Notes: generated from the sequence alone by a model not told the origin. Numbered from the stretch's first letter, positions 42,409-51,928 are shown. The stretch is DNA of 64,000 nt from Tardiphaga alba (GCF_018279705.1 NZ_CP036498.1:4977001-5041000), one strand, 5' to 3'. Program-made: numbers and translations.

Positions 42409-43953
42409 ATGACGCATCCGTCGATTCACGCGAAGTCTCATCCCGACAAGATCGCCTATCGCATGGCCGGCTCCGGTGCCGCCCTCACCTATCGCGAACT
42501 GGACGAGCGCTCCAATCGCGGCGCGCATCTGTTCCGATCGCTCGGCCTCAAGGCTGGCGATCACATCGCCCTGCTGATGGAGAACCGGCTTGAATTCATG
42601 GAGATCTGCTGGGCCGCGCAGCGCGCGGGGCTCTATTACACCGCCATCAGCCGCTATCTCACCGCCGACGAGATCGCCTATATCGTGCAGGATTGCGGCG
42701 CCCGCGTGGTCATCACATCGGAGCAATGCGCCGACGTCATCGCGCCCCTGATCACCAATGCGGCCGAGCCGGTGTTCTACATCGTCGATGGTTCGCAAGC
42801 CGGCTTTCGCGACTGGAACACGGCGCTCGCGACGCAGCCGACCACGCCGATCGCCGACGAGATCGCCGGCTATGACATGCTGTATTCCTCCGGCACCACC
42901 GGCCGCCCGAAAGGCATCAAGCGCGCCTCGGACAATTCGCCGATCGACGTGCCGAATCCGTTCCTGAAGCTGTTGTGCGCCACCATGTGCGGCATGACCG
43001 AGGACAGCATCTATCTGTCGCCGGCGCCGCTCTATCACGCGGCACCTCTACGCTTCAACATGATGGCGATCACGCTCGGCGGCACGTCGGTGATCATGGA
43101 GAAGTTCGACGCCGAGAAATTCCTGGAGCTGGTGCAGAAACACAAGATCACCCAGTCGCAGCTGGTGCCGACCATGTTCGTGCGCATGCTGAAACTGCCC
43201 GACGAGATCCGCCAGCGCTACGACGTCTCGTCGCTGAAAGGCGCGATTCATGCGGCGGCGCCCTGCCCAGTCGATGTGAAGGCGAAGATGATCGACTGGT
43301 GGGGACCGATCCTGATCGAATATTACGCCGGCTCCGAAGGCAACGGCGTCACCGTGTCGAATTCGCAGCAATGGCTGAGCCATCGCGGCACCGTCGGCAA
43401 GGCGGTCGTCGGCAGCGTGAAGATTCTCGACGAGGAGGATCAGGAGCGCCCGACCGGCGAGATCGGCACCGTCTATTTCGCGGATACGCCGGTGTTCAGC
43501 TATCACAACGATCCCGAGAAGACGAAGAAGGCGTATAATCCGCGCGGCTGGTCCACGCTCGGCGACGTCGGCTATGTCGATGACGAGGGCTTCCTCTATC
43601 TCACCGACCGCAAGTCCTACATGATCATTTCCGGCGGCGTGAACATCTATCCGCAGGAAACGGAGGATGTGCTGATCACCCACCCGGAGGTGGCGGATGT
43701 GGCTGTCTTCGGCGTGCCCAATGACGAGATGGGCGAAGAGGTGAAGGCCGTCGTCCAGCCGCACAGCATGGACCGCGCCGGGCCTGCGCTCGAAGCCGAG
43801 CTGATCGCCTTCTGCCGCAAGCATCTGTCGCCGATCAAATGCCCGAAGAGCATCGACTTCGAATCGGAACTGCCGCGCACGCCAACGGGCAAACTGGTGA
43901 AGCGCCATCTGCGCGACAAATACTGGCCGAAGAAGGAAACGGCGACGGCGTAA
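42409..43953 (+). CDS. Acyl-CoA synthetase (AMP-forming)
   Basis: A 514-residue ANL ligase. The P-loop is LYSSGTTGRPKGIKRAS, then YYAGSEGNGVTVSNSQQW, the hinge block LYLTDRKSYMIISGGVNIYP, and C-terminal PRTPTGKLVKRHL with the catalytic Lys. Unlike the two feruloyl-CoA-synthetase-like proteins it has the standard full C-terminal domain. The substrate is not clear; an alkyl or alicyclic acid is as likely as an aromatic one. The Shine-Dalgarno AAGAGGAAA lies about 8 nt before ATG 42409. It follows the thiolase on the same strand and probably belongs to the TetR-controlled set. Confidence 0.9.
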   Translation: MTHPSIHAKSHPDKIAYRMAGSGAALTYRELDERSNRGAHLFRSLGLKAGDHIALLMENRLEFMEICWAAQRAGLYYTAISRYLTADEIAYIVQDCGARVVITSEQCADVIAPLITNAAEPVFYIVDGSQAGFRDWNTALATQPTTPIADEIAGYDMLYSSGTTGRPKGIKRASDNSPIDVPNPFLKLLCATMCGMTEDSIYLSPAPLYHAAPLRFNMMAITLGGTSVIMEKFDAEKFLELVQKHKITQSQLVPTMFVRMLKLPDEIRQRYDVSSLKGAIHAAAPCPVDVKAKMIDWWGPILIEYYAGSEGNGVTVSNSQQWLSHRGTVGKAVVGSVKILDEEDQERPTGEIGTVYFADTPVFSYHNDPEKTKKAYNPRGWSTLGDVGYVDDEGFLYLTDRKSYMIISGGVNIYPQETEDVLITHPEVADVAVFGVPNDEMGEEVKAVVQPHSMDRAGPALEAELIAFCRKHLSPIKCPKSIDFESELPRTPTGKLVKRHLRDKYWPKKETATA

Positions 43954-43977
43954 GACGCATGTGCGTCTGTTGAAACA

Positions 43978-44062
43978 CCGTCATGCCCGGGCTTGTCCCG
44001 GGCACCCACGTCTTGGTGTTTGGCTAAGACGTGGATGGCCGGGACGGGCCCGGCCATGACGG
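43978..44062. repeat. Palindromic intergenic element, family C
   Basis: CCGTCATGCCCGGGCTTGTC is mirrored by GACGGGCCCGGCCATGACGG, with inner CACGTCTTGG / TAAGACGTGG. Confidence 0.9.
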
Positions 44063-44114
44063 AGCTTTGGGTCGCCTCCTTGCGATGTTTTCTCCACCGC
44101 AGTAATCCACCGCG

Positions 44115-45443
44115 ATGCTGCGCACCTCCCCACCCACCGGCCTCCTGATCTCCGCCATCCGCTCCGGTGCCGGCAAGACGACGGTGACGCTGGGCCTGCT
44201 GGCGGCACTGGCGCGGCGCGGCATCCGGCTGCGTGCAGCCAAGGCCGGGCCTGATTACATCGACCCCGCATTTCATGCCGCAGCCACCGGCGTGGCTTGC
44301 ATCAATCTCGATAGCTGGACCATGTCGCCGCCGCTGCTGCAGGCGCTGATGGCGCGGGCGACGGCGGGCGCCGATCTGGTCGCGGTCGAAGGCGTCATGG
44401 GCCTGTTCGACGGCGTGCCGGCCGCCAATGGTCGCAACGGCTCGAGCGCCAGCATTGCTGCACAGTTTGGGCTGCCTGTGATCCTCGTGCTCGACGTCAC
44501 CGCGCAATCGCAATCGGCCGCCGCCGTGGTGCGCGGCTTTGCAACGCATCACCCGGATGTGCGCATTGCAGGCGTCGTGCTCAATCGTGTCGGCAGCGCG
44601 CGGCATCGCAAGCTGATCACGGATGCCATCGCGGCGCTGGACATTCCGGTCGTCGGCGCCGTGCCGCGCGATGCGGCTTTCGCTCTACCGGAGCGCCATC
44701 TGGGTCTGGTGCAAGCCGGCGAGCATGGCGATCTCGCCAGACGCATCACGGCCCTCGCCGACATGGCGGAGGCCCATCTCGATCTCGATGCGATCCTCGC
44801 GCTGGCCGCGCCGATCGACACATCGCTGGCCCGCTCCAGCACGCCAGCCCTGCCGCCACCTGGCCAGCGCATCGCGCTCGCGTCCGATGCCGCATTCAGT
44901 TTCATCTATCCGCATCTGATCGATGGCTGGCGTGATGCCGGCGCCGAAATCGTCCGCTTTTCGCCGCTGGCGGATGAAGCGCCACCCGAAGACTGCGACA
45001 GCTGCTGGCTGCCGGGCGGCTATCCCGAACTTCATGCCGGCGCGCTGGCGGCGGCAACAACCTTCCGCGACGGCCTCGCCCGCTTTGCGCAAACGCGTCC
45101 GGTGCATGGCGAATGCGGGGGCTACATGGTGCTGGGCGAAGGGCTGGAAGACGCCGATGGGCATCGCCATGCGATGACCGGGCTACTCGGTCACACCACA
45201 AGCTTCCAGAAGCGAAAGCTGCATCTCGGCTATCGCGAGGCAAAGCTGGTGGCGGACAGCGCGATCGGATCAGCGGGCGCGATTATCCGCGGCCATGAAT
45301 TCCACTACGCCTCGCTCACCGACATCGGCCGCGATGAACCGCTGGTCGATCTCGTCAATGCGGATGGCCAGCCTCTGCCAGAGCGCGGCGGACGGCGCGG
45401 ACATGTCACGGGCACATTCTTTCACGCGATCGCGACAGCGTAG
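44115..45443 (+). CDS. cobB: Cobyrinate a,c-diamide synthase
   Basis: A 442-residue two-domain enzyme of cobalamin synthesis. The N-terminal ATP-binding domain has SAIRSGAGKTTVTLGLL and AKAGPDYIDPAFH (the GPDYIDP motif of the CobB/CobQ family). The C-terminal glutamine amidotransferase domain has the Cys nucleophile in HGECGGYMVLGEG and GHEFHYASL. It amidates the a and c side chains of (hydrogenobyrinate/) cobyrinate using glutamine. It stands apart from other cob genes in this window. No cobalamin riboswitch was found in the 161-nt gap upstream, which holds only a family C repeat. There is no clear ribosome site. Confidence 0.92.
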   Translation: MLRTSPPTGLLISAIRSGAGKTTVTLGLLAALARRGIRLRAAKAGPDYIDPAFHAAATGVACINLDSWTMSPPLLQALMARATAGADLVAVEGVMGLFDGVPAANGRNGSSASIAAQFGLPVILVLDVTAQSQSAAAVVRGFATHHPDVRIAGVVLNRVGSARHRKLITDAIAALDIPVVGAVPRDAAFALPERHLGLVQAGEHGDLARRITALADMAEAHLDLDAILALAAPIDTSLARSSTPALPPPGQRIALASDAAFSFIYPHLIDGWRDAGAEIVRFSPLADEAPPEDCDSCWLPGGYPELHAGALAAATTFRDGLARFAQTRPVHGECGGYMVLGEGLEDADGHRHAMTGLLGHTTSFQKRKLHLGYREAKLVADSAIGSAGAIIRGHEFHYASLTDIGRDEPLVDLVNADGQPLPERGGRRGHVTGTFFHAIATA

Positions 45444-45449
45444 AGCGCT

Positions 45450-46292
45450 TCACCGCCCCCAGCGATCCTGCCAGATCTTTTCGCCGACCATGCAATTCAC
45501 CCGCGGTTCGCGCGCGGCTGCGGGGATGATCTTCGCATAGGGCAGCGCGATTCCGGCGACTTCCATCACCAGCTTGGTGCGGATGGCTTCCTTGAACTTG
45601 TCGCGTTCCTTGATCGGCACCACGAAGGAGCCTGGCCCGCCGATCACGCAATCCTCGTAGTACCAATCGAGATTCTCGATATCCATGGTCGAATAGGACA
45701 GCTCCTTCGCCATGATGGGCAGGCCGTTGATGATGATGCCCTTCTCCACCGCCGCATCGCGCGCGATGGTGACCGGTCCGCCATTGTTGTTCGGCCCATC
45801 GCCGGAGATATCGATCACCCGCCGCATGCCGCGCAGGGCGTTTTCCTCGAACAGCGGCATCGCGTAATTGATGGCGCCGGAGATCGAGGTCCGCGACGCC
45901 CGGCGGATCGGCGCCTTCATGATCTCGGCGGCGACGGCATCGGCGGATTCCGGCCCGTCGATGACGCGCCAGGGGATGACGACCTTCTGGTCATTGGCCG
46001 CCGCCCATTCGAAATAGGTGACGGCGATCTTGCCATTCGGGCCGGTCTTCAGCGCGGCCAGGAATTCCTTGGAGACGATCGCCTGGGCATAGCCCTCGCG
46101 CTGTATCGCCAGCTCGTCCATGTCCATCGAGTAGGACACGTCCACCGCCAGCACCAGTTCGACATCGACGACAGGCTCGGGCTTGCTCTGGGCCCATTGC
46201 GGCTTCAGGCCGGTGGCGGCCACACTCGTCACATCGCCACCGAGCATCGCCCCGGCGACAAGTACCGCTCCAATCGAGACACACCAGCGCAT
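45450..46292 (-). CDS. DUF1194 (von Willebrand A-like) exported protein
   Basis: A 280-residue protein with an N-terminal signal sequence (WCVSIGAVLVAGAMLGGDV) and a vWA-like domain. The metal-ion-dependent adhesion motif is LAVDVSYSMDMDEL (DxSxS), and RVIDISGDGPNNNGG supplies the second metal-site block. ATG 46292 was chosen because GGGAGG lies 7 nt upstream and the signal peptide follows; the frame extends upstream without support. It probably acts outside the cytoplasmic membrane. The role is unknown. It is convergent with cobB, 6 nt apart. Confidence 0.83.
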   Translation of the reverse strand: MRWCVSIGAVLVAGAMLGGDVTSVAATGLKPQWAQSKPEPVVDVELVLAVDVSYSMDMDELAIQREGYAQAIVSKEFLAALKTGPNGKIAVTYFEWAAANDQKVVIPWRVIDGPESADAVAAEIMKAPIRRASRTSISGAINYAMPLFEENALRGMRRVIDISGDGPNNNGGPVTIARDAAVEKGIIINGLPIMAKELSYSTMDIENLDWYYEDCVIGGPGSFVVPIKERDKFKEAIRTKLVMEVAGIALPYAKIIPAAAREPRVNCMVGEKIWQDRWGR

Positions 46293-46456
46293 TGCGGCCC
46301 TCCCGTTTGTGAGTCGAATGGTGACACGCAAATGACGCGCCGCAAAGCGGGAACCGCGCGGGTGCTTCACAATCAGGTCAGCATTGCAGCGCGCGATGGT
46401 GCGATTATATTCGGGGCTCTCACAGCGCGCTTTGCCACCCGCCCGCGCGAGGTTTC

Positions 46457-46762
46457 ATGCCCGACAGCACGATCAAGCCGCAGACCAAGGCGAAGCCGAA
46501 GGTCGAGCGGCCAAAATTATACAAGGTCATTCTCGTCAATGACGACTACACGCCGCGTGAATTCGTCGTCCGCGTGCTGAAGGCGGAATTCCGCATGTCC
46601 GAGGATCAGGCCGCCAAGGTGATGCTGACCGCCCATCAACGGGGCGTCTGCGTGGTGGCCGTGTTCACGCGCGACATCGCCGAAACCAAGGCGACGCGGG
46701 CGACCGATGCCGGGCGCGCGAAGGGCTATCCGCTCCTGTTCACGATCGAGCCCGAGGAATAG
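46457..46762 (+). CDS. clpS: ATP-dependent Clp protease adaptor ClpS
   Basis: A 101-residue N-end-rule adaptor. LYKVILVNDDYTPREFVVRV holds the NDD substrate-recognition motif, MLTAHQRGVCVVAVFTRDIA the His-containing pocket, and the basic tail precedes YPLLFTIEPEE. It delivers N-degron proteins to ClpAP. The N-terminal 20 residues are a flexible extension rich in Lys and Pro. No clpA is adjacent; alphaproteobacteria often carry two clpS copies, one away from clpA. The ribosome site is weak (CGAGG about 7 nt upstream). Confidence 0.93.
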   Translation: MPDSTIKPQTKAKPKVERPKLYKVILVNDDYTPREFVVRVLKAEFRMSEDQAAKVMLTAHQRGVCVVAVFTRDIAETKATRATDAGRAKGYPLLFTIEPEE

Positions 46763-46852
46763 CCGGCGGAGACCCGGCCGGTCGCCGCCGATCGTTACAA
46801 TTTGAATTGCCTTTGCTACCCCGGCTTCATCGCCGGCCGGTAGCATGGCGCC

Positions 46853-47614
46853 ATGACCTCCCTGCTCCGCCAACGCGCACTGTCCGGCTCGCAGCCGACC
46901 TTCGGCCCGCTGCGCTTCATCGAAGCACTGCCATGGATCGTGCTGGCGGCGGCCTTGCGCGTCATCGCCTTCAGCGGCGGGCCCGTTGCGCTTTTTGCGG
47001 TGATCGGGGCCTCGATCGCCATCCTGCAGGCTTTCATTGCCGTGGCGCGGCGCTCGATCGAACTGGCCGATGGCCAGACCGATCTCGGCAATCTGACGCT
47101 GAAGGACGAACTTCGGCTATCGCTGCGCATCCTCGGCCTGATCGCGCTCCTGATGGCCATCGGCGTTGTGTCGGTGATCTGGACCGGCAATGCAGGCCTG
47201 AGCGGCAGCATGATCGCCGGCCTGGACGGCATGGCCTTCGACCAGTTCACCCATCTCGGCAAGTTTTGGAGCGCCACCGTCGCGGCGCTGGTGCTGCTGA
47301 TGCTGCTGCATGCCGAGCGCCATGCCGGGCGCATCAACCTGCTCGATGTGATCGGGGAGCTGATCGACCGCTGGCGCTGGTTCGGCGGCGCCATCGTCGT
47401 GCTCGGCGGCTTCTATTTCGGTCTCAGCCTGACCCAGGGCGTCGTCCGCACCGCCATCTGGGCGACTTGGCAGGGCGAGACCTCGCAGACCTTCCTGCGC
47501 AATCTCGTCTTCTTCGTTTTTATCTTCAGCTTCGCGATGATCCGGCTCTGGATCACGCTGACGGTCCTGACCTGGGGACTCAGACAGTCCTACTGGCACG
47601 CCCAGCAGGATTGA
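46853..47614 (+). CDS. Hypothetical integral membrane protein (253 aa)
   Basis: A 253-residue protein with about six hydrophobic segments (PWIVLAAALRVIAF, LALVLLMLL-like helix near residue 145, LVFFVFIFSFAMIRLWITLT near the end). A charged loop (ADGQTDLGNLTLKDELRLSL) follows the second helix. No catalytic motif is recognised. Its 3' end overlaps the convergent adenylate cyclase gene by 35 nt (47580-47614). It lies downstream of clpS on the same strand, with a 90-nt gap. Confidence 0.72.
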   Translation: MTSLLRQRALSGSQPTFGPLRFIEALPWIVLAAALRVIAFSGGPVALFAVIGASIAILQAFIAVARRSIELADGQTDLGNLTLKDELRLSLRILGLIALLMAIGVVSVIWTGNAGLSGSMIAGLDGMAFDQFTHLGKFWSATVAALVLLMLLHAERHAGRINLLDVIGELIDRWRWFGGAIVVLGGFYFGLSLTQGVVRTAIWATWQGETSQTFLRNLVFFVFIFSFAMIRLWITLTVLTWGLRQSYWHAQQD

Positions 47615-48791
47615 GGTCTTCATCCGCAAGACCATAGACGCGCTCGGCCTTCGCGAACCCCGCGATCGGAAACTCGCCCAAATCAGCCCAGTCGGCCGCG
47701 CTCGCATCGGCAAAGGCGGACGATGCCACCACGGTCCGCGAAAGCTTGCCGGCGATCTTCTCCAGCCGCGCAGCGAGGTTCACGGCCGGCCCGATGCAGG
47801 TGAAATCCACCCGATCGCCGCCGCCGATATTGCCATACAGCACCTTCCCCACATGCAGCGCGAGGCCGAAGCGGAACTGCTCCTCGGCGAGATTGGTCCC
47901 GGCCCAGCGCAATTGCGCGACGGCCGCGCGTGACGCGCGCGCCGCTTCCAGCACGCGGCCGCAGACGGAAGTCAGGTCCCCCTCATCCTCGGCCACGGGA
48001 AACACCGCCAGCAACCCGTCGCCCATGAATTTCAGGACTTCGCCGCCCTGCGCCAGAATCGCCGGCACCTGGCAATCGAAATAGCTGTTGAGGATATCGA
48101 CGACATGTTCCGGCTGCAGCCGGTCCGACAGTGCGGTGAAGCCGCGCAGGTCCGACAGCCAGATCACCGCCTGCATGGTCTCGGTATGGCCGCGCCGGAT
48201 TTGGCCGGCAAGAATGCGCTCGCCGGCGCGGGCACCGACATAGTTGTCGAGCAGTCCGGATGCGGTGCGGCGAAGCAGATGGATTTCGATCATGCGCGTC
48301 AGCGACGGCATGATCCGGCGCAGCGCATCCAGTTGCCCGTCAGAGAAGCCATCGGGATGGCGCGTGGTCCAGCTCGACGCATGGGTCTCGCCGTCGGACA
48401 TATGCAGCGGCAGCGCGATATAGTCGGTGTTGCCCTCGGCGCGCAGGTCGGTGAGGATCGGGATGTTGCTCGCCGTGTCGGCGTTGATCCGGTGCCGCAC
48501 CTCGGTGCCGTGATAGAACACCTGACGCAGCGGGCTGAGCAGGAATTCGTCGCCCTCATCCTCGCCATGGGCCATGGAGCCGATCTGCAGTTCACCCCCG
48601 GCGCGCCAGATGAAATTGCGCCCCAGCATGCTCGGATGCAGCGTGCGGACGAATACGCCGACGCGAAACAGCGGAATGCCGCTGGCGACCATCCGCTCGC
48701 AGGTTTCGGCCATGAAGCGGTCGGTGCGCACAGCCGAACGGGCGCCGTCAGCGAGCCAGGTAATGAGATCGTTGAGCTGCGTGTCGTTCAT
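47580..48791 (-). CDS. Adenylate/guanylate cyclase domain-containing protein
   Basis: A 403-residue cytosolic protein. A C-terminal class III cyclase domain is seen: VIWLSDLRGFTALSDRLQ (first metal Asp), LKFMGDGLLAVFP (second metal Asp), and DRVDFTCIGPAVNLAARLE. The N-terminal 210 residues (FRVGVFVRTLHPSMLGRNFI, HRINADTASNIPILTDLRAE) resemble a sensory region found in related Bradyrhizobium cyclases. It makes cAMP or cGMP. The membrane cyclic-nucleotide-binding protein at 29665 could be one of many readers. The 3' end overlaps the opposite-strand gene. Confidence 0.87.
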   Translation of the reverse strand: MNDTQLNDLITWLADGARSAVRTDRFMAETCERMVASGIPLFRVGVFVRTLHPSMLGRNFIWRAGGELQIGSMAHGEDEGDEFLLSPLRQVFYHGTEVRHRINADTASNIPILTDLRAEGNTDYIALPLHMSDGETHASSWTTRHPDGFSDGQLDALRRIMPSLTRMIEIHLLRRTASGLLDNYVGARAGERILAGQIRRGHTETMQAVIWLSDLRGFTALSDRLQPEHVVDILNSYFDCQVPAILAQGGEVLKFMGDGLLAVFPVAEDEGDLTSVCGRVLEAARASRAAVAQLRWAGTNLAEEQFRFGLALHVGKVLYGNIGGGDRVDFTCIGPAVNLAARLEKIAGKLSRTVVASSAFADASAADWADLGEFPIAGFAKAERVYGLADEDLNPAGRASRTV

Positions 48792-48810
48792 GCAGCAGGG
48801 AGCTTAGCGC

Positions 48811-48899
48811 GTAGCCCGGATGGAGCGAAGCGTAATCCGGGGACCGGCGAACTATTAAAGCTCTGATTCCCAGATTGCGCTTCGCTCCATCCGGGCTAC
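48811..48899. repeat. Palindromic intergenic element, family B
   Basis: GTAGCCCGGATGGAGCGAAG is mirrored by CTTCGCTCCATCCGGGCTAC. It fills most of the gap between the cyclase gene and aroC. Confidence 0.92.
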
Positions 48900-48901
48900 G
48901 A

Positions 48902-49987
48902 CTACCCCACCTGCCCGCGATGCCTGATGAAGTGATCCGCGATCACGCAGGCGACCATGGCTTCGGCCACCGGCACGGCGCGGATGCCGACGCAGGGATC
49001 ATGGCGCCCCTTGGTGAGGATGTCCGTGTCGGTGCCGGCGCGATCCACCGTCTTGCGCGGCGACAGGATCGACGAGGTCGGCTTCACGGCAAATCGCGCA
49101 ATGATCGACTGGCCGGTGGAAATGCCGCCGAGGATGCCGCCGGCATGGTTCGACATGAAGGTCGGCCCGTTATTGCCCATCCGCATCTCGTCGGCATTTT
49201 CCTCGCCGGTGAGTGCTGCGGCATCGAAACCATCGCCGATCTCGACACCCTTTACGGCATTGATGCTCATGAGCGCTGCGGCAATGTCGCTATCGATCTT
49301 GCCGTAAATCGGAGCGCCGAGACCAGCAGGAACGCCATCGGCCACCACCTCGATCACAGCCCCGATGGAGGAGCCGGATTTGCGGATGCCGTCGAGATAA
49401 TCGGCATAGAACGCCGCCTTCTCCGCATCGGGGCAGAAGAACGGATTGTTACCGACCTCCTCCCAATTCCAGTTTTCGCGTGCGATCTTGTGCGGCCCCA
49501 TCTGCACCAGAGCGGCGCGGACATTCACGCCCGGCAACACCTTGCGCGCAATCGCGCCGGCGGCCACGCGGGTCGCCGTCTCACGCGCCGAGGACCGGCC
49601 ACCGCCGCGATAGTCGCGCAGGCCGTATTTCGCTTCATAGGTGAAGTCGGCATGGCCGGGACGGAATTTGTCCTTGATCTCCGAATAGTCCTTGGAGCGC
49701 TGGTCGGTATTCTCGATCAGCAGCGCGATCGGCGTGCCCGTCGTCACCTGCACACCCGTCTGCGGATGCGCCATCACGCCGGACAGGATCTTCACCGCAT
49801 CGGGCTCCTGCCGCTGCGTGGTGAAACGCGACTGGCCGGGACGGCGACGGTCGAGGTCGAGCTGGATCTCCGCCGCCTCCAGCGGGATCATCGGCGGGCA
49901 CCCATCGACCACGCAGCCGATCGCCGGCCCATGGCTCTCGCCAAAGGTGGTGACGCGGAACATATGGCCGAAGGTGTTGTGGGACAT
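48902..49987 (-). CDS. aroC: Chorismate synthase
   Basis: A 361-residue enzyme that converts EPSP to chorismate using reduced FMN, the last step of the shikimate pathway. The first signature is [16 protein letters not shown], the second [20 protein letters not shown], and the third [18 protein letters not shown] region carries the FMN contacts. Length and motifs are complete. It lies downstream of the phosphoglycerate-mutase-like gene and fabI on the same strand, an order seen in related Rhizobiales. Confidence 0.97.
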   Translation of the reverse strand: MSHNTFGHMFRVTTFGESHGPAIGCVVDGCPPMIPLEAAEIQLDLDRRRPGQSRFTTQRQEPDAVKILSGVMAHPQTGVQVTTGTPIALLIENTDQRSKDYSEIKDKFRPGHADFTYEAKYGLRDYRGGGRSSARETATRVAAGAIARKVLPGVNVRAALVQMGPHKIARENWNWEEVGNNPFFCPDAEKAAFYADYLDGIRKSGSSIGAVIEVVADGVPAGLGAPIYGKIDSDIAAALMSINAVKGVEIGDGFDAAALTGEENADEMRMGNNGPTFMSNHAGGILGGISTGQSIIARFAVKPTSSILSPRKTVDRAGTDTDILTKGRHDPCVGIRAVPVAEAMVACVIADHFIRHRGQVG

Positions 49988-50058
49988 GGGATTTCCGGAA
50001 ACGATTTAGCGATTTCGCTACGTTTCGTAGCCGCATGTCACCGAAATCGCAACAAACG

Positions 50059-50141
50059 CCGTCATGGCCGGGCTCGTCCCGGCCATCCACGCCTTTGCGA
50101 AGCCGAAGACGTGGATACCCGGCATTCGCCGGGCATGACGG
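50059..50141. repeat. Palindromic intergenic element, family C
   Basis: CCGTCATGGCCGGGCTCGTC is mirrored by CCGGGCATGACGG, between aroC and the phosphatase gene. Confidence 0.88.
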
Positions 50142-50144
50142 AGT

Positions 50145-50744
50145 TTAAGCGAACTTCTCCAGCCCGTCCGCGCTGAACACATAGACCGCGCCTTGCTGGA
50201 TCGGCAGTTCCGCCACGCCGTCGGGCGTATCCAGTCCCAGCGCCACCATCAGCGCGCGGCAGGTGCCGCCATGGGCGACGGCGACCACGTCTCCGGTCAG
50301 CTCCGCCGCCCAGGCGCGAACGCGTTCCTCGACCTGCACATAGCTCTCGCCGCCCGGCGCCGGCAGCGTCCATTTCTGGGTCAACCGCGCGGCGTAAAGC
50401 TCCGGCTTGTCAGCCTGCTGCTGCGGCAACGTAAAGCCTTCCCAGTCGCCATAGCCGATCTCGCGCAGGCGATCGTCGAGCGCGTAGTCGCCCACCGGAA
50501 TGGCAAGCTCGGTGCGCACCAGCTCCATGGTGTTGCGCGCGCGGCCGAGCGGGCTCGCGACAAAGGACACATCGCGATGGGTGCGATTGTGGCGCGCCAG
50601 CAGATCCTTCAGCACGCCGCCGGCATGGGTCGCCTGCTCGCGGCCGAGATCATTGAGCGGAATGTCCTTGGAGCCCTGAAAACGGCCCAGGGCATTCCAC
50701 TCCGTCTGGCCGTGGCGGATGTAATAGATGACCGGCTTTTGCAT
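50145..50744 (-). CDS. Histidine phosphatase / phosphoglycerate mutase-like protein
   Basis: A 199-residue protein of the histidine phosphatase superfamily. The RHG motif is in YYIRHGQTEWNALGRFQG, the second catalytic His in VVAVAHGGTCRALM, and SPLGRARNTMELV holds the phosphate-binding Arg. Such genes are often called phosphoglycerate mutase, but most act on other small phosphates. It sits between fabI and aroC on the same strand, with family A and C repeats on either side. Confidence 0.9.
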   Translation of the reverse strand: MQKPVIYYIRHGQTEWNALGRFQGSKDIPLNDLGREQATHAGGVLKDLLARHNRTHRDVSFVASPLGRARNTMELVRTELAIPVGDYALDDRLREIGYGDWEGFTLPQQQADKPELYAARLTQKWTLPAPGGESYVQVEERVRAWAAELTGDVVAVAHGGTCRALMVALGLDTPDGVAELPIQQGAVYVFSADGLEKFA

Positions 50745-50768
50745 GGAGCGTGCTCAGACATTTCAGGT

Positions 50769-50850
50769 CGTCATTGCGAGGAGCGCAGCGACGAAGCAAT
50801 CCAGAGGCCGCAAGCGAAGACTGGATTGCTTCGCTGCGCTCGCAATGACG
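50769..50850. repeat. Palindromic intergenic element, family A
   Basis: CGTCATTGCGAGGAGCGCAG is mirrored by CGCTGCGCTCGCAATGACG, with inner AAGCAATCCAG / CTGGATTGCTT. It fills the gap between fabI and the phosphatase gene. Confidence 0.9.
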
Positions 50851-50868
50851 ACGGAAAAGAGCGGAGTC

Positions 50869-51690
50869 TTACTCTCCGCTGCCCATGCGGATGTCCGGCG
50901 CGTCCGGCACTTTGGTGCCGAGCACGTGATAGCCGGCATCGACGTGATGCACTTCGCCGGTGACGCCGCTCGACAGGTCCGAGAGGAAATACATCGAGCT
51001 CTGGCCGACTTCGTCTATGGAGACGTTCTTGCGCAGCGGCGCATTCACTTCGTTGTACTTCAGCAGGTAGCGCGAGTCCGCGATGCCCGCGAAAGCCAGC
51101 GTCTTGATCGGGCCGGCCGAGATCGCATTGACGCGGATGCCCTTCGCGCCGAGATCGGCGGCGAGATAGCGCACGCTGGCTTCAAGAGCTGCCTTGGCGA
51201 CGCCCATGACATTGTAGTTCGGCATCCACTTCTCGGCGCCGTAATAGGACAGCGTGACGATGGAGCCACCTTCGGTCATCAGCTTCTCGGCGCGCTGGGC
51301 GATCGCGGTCAGCGAGTAGCAGGAGATCAGCATGCTCTTGCTGAAATTCTCCGCCGAGGTGTCGACATAGCGGCCTTCAAGCTCGTTCTTGTCCGAGAAG
51401 GCGATGGCGTGGACGACGAAATCGATCTTGCCCCACTTTTCCTTCAGGCGATCGAATACCGCATCGATGGTGGCGGGATCCGTGACGTCGCAATGGCCGA
51501 GCAGTTCGGCGCCGAGTTCGGCAGCCAGCGGCTCGACCCGCTTCTTCAGCGCATCGCCCTGATAGGTCAGCGCGATTTCGGCACCCTGGGCCTGGCACGC
51601 CTTGGCGATGCCCCAGGCGATGGAGCGGTTGTTGGCGACGCCCAGAATGACACCACGCTTGCCCTTCATCAGGCCTGACACTTCGCTCAT
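50869..51690 (-). CDS. fabI: Enoyl-[acyl-carrier-protein] reductase (NADH)
   Basis: A 273-residue SDR-type enoyl-ACP reductase of fatty-acid synthesis. The cofactor loop is GVILGVANNRSIAWGIAKAC, the catalytic pair YGAEKWMPNYNVMGVAKAAL (Tyr-x6-Lys), and KTLAFAGIADSRYLLKYNEV the substrate loop. ATG 51690 is set by GGAGG 5 nt upstream; the frame is open further 5' but has no support. Rhizobiales often have two fabI genes, and this is one. It lies first in the order fabI - phosphatase - aroC. Confidence 0.95.
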   Translation of the reverse strand: MSEVSGLMKGKRGVILGVANNRSIAWGIAKACQAQGAEIALTYQGDALKKRVEPLAAELGAELLGHCDVTDPATIDAVFDRLKEKWGKIDFVVHAIAFSDKNELEGRYVDTSAENFSKSMLISCYSLTAIAQRAEKLMTEGGSIVTLSYYGAEKWMPNYNVMGVAKAALEASVRYLAADLGAKGIRVNAISAGPIKTLAFAGIADSRYLLKYNEVNAPLRKNVSIDEVGQSSMYFLSDLSSGVTGEVHHVDAGYHVLGTKVPDAPDIRMGSGE

Positions 51691-51928
51691 ATCGCCTCCG
51701 TTTTCGCTGGCCGGCGGGTTTCCGCACCGAACCCAAAATCTGGCCTTTGGGGTACACCAGCACTGCCGCAGGGTATAGCCCCAAAGTGCCGGGATCGAGG
51801 CCTGTTCACCATCTCCGCCGGCGCCGGAATAGATGCCCGCACAAGGTGTTATGATGGATGCGGCACATGTCACCGCGCCAAAATACCGATGGACCTCATC
51901 CCGGATCCCAGCCTATGGCGACAGCCTC

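Noticed and set aside
43954..44114. Search for a cobalamin riboswitch before cobB.
   Set aside because: The gap contains only a family C repeat and a short remainder; no B12-box-like sequence is seen.
44115..45443. Idea that cobB marks the edge of a larger cobalamin cluster in the window.
   Set aside because: The neighbours (acyl-CoA ligase, DUF1194, clpS) are unrelated, and no other cob gene was found.
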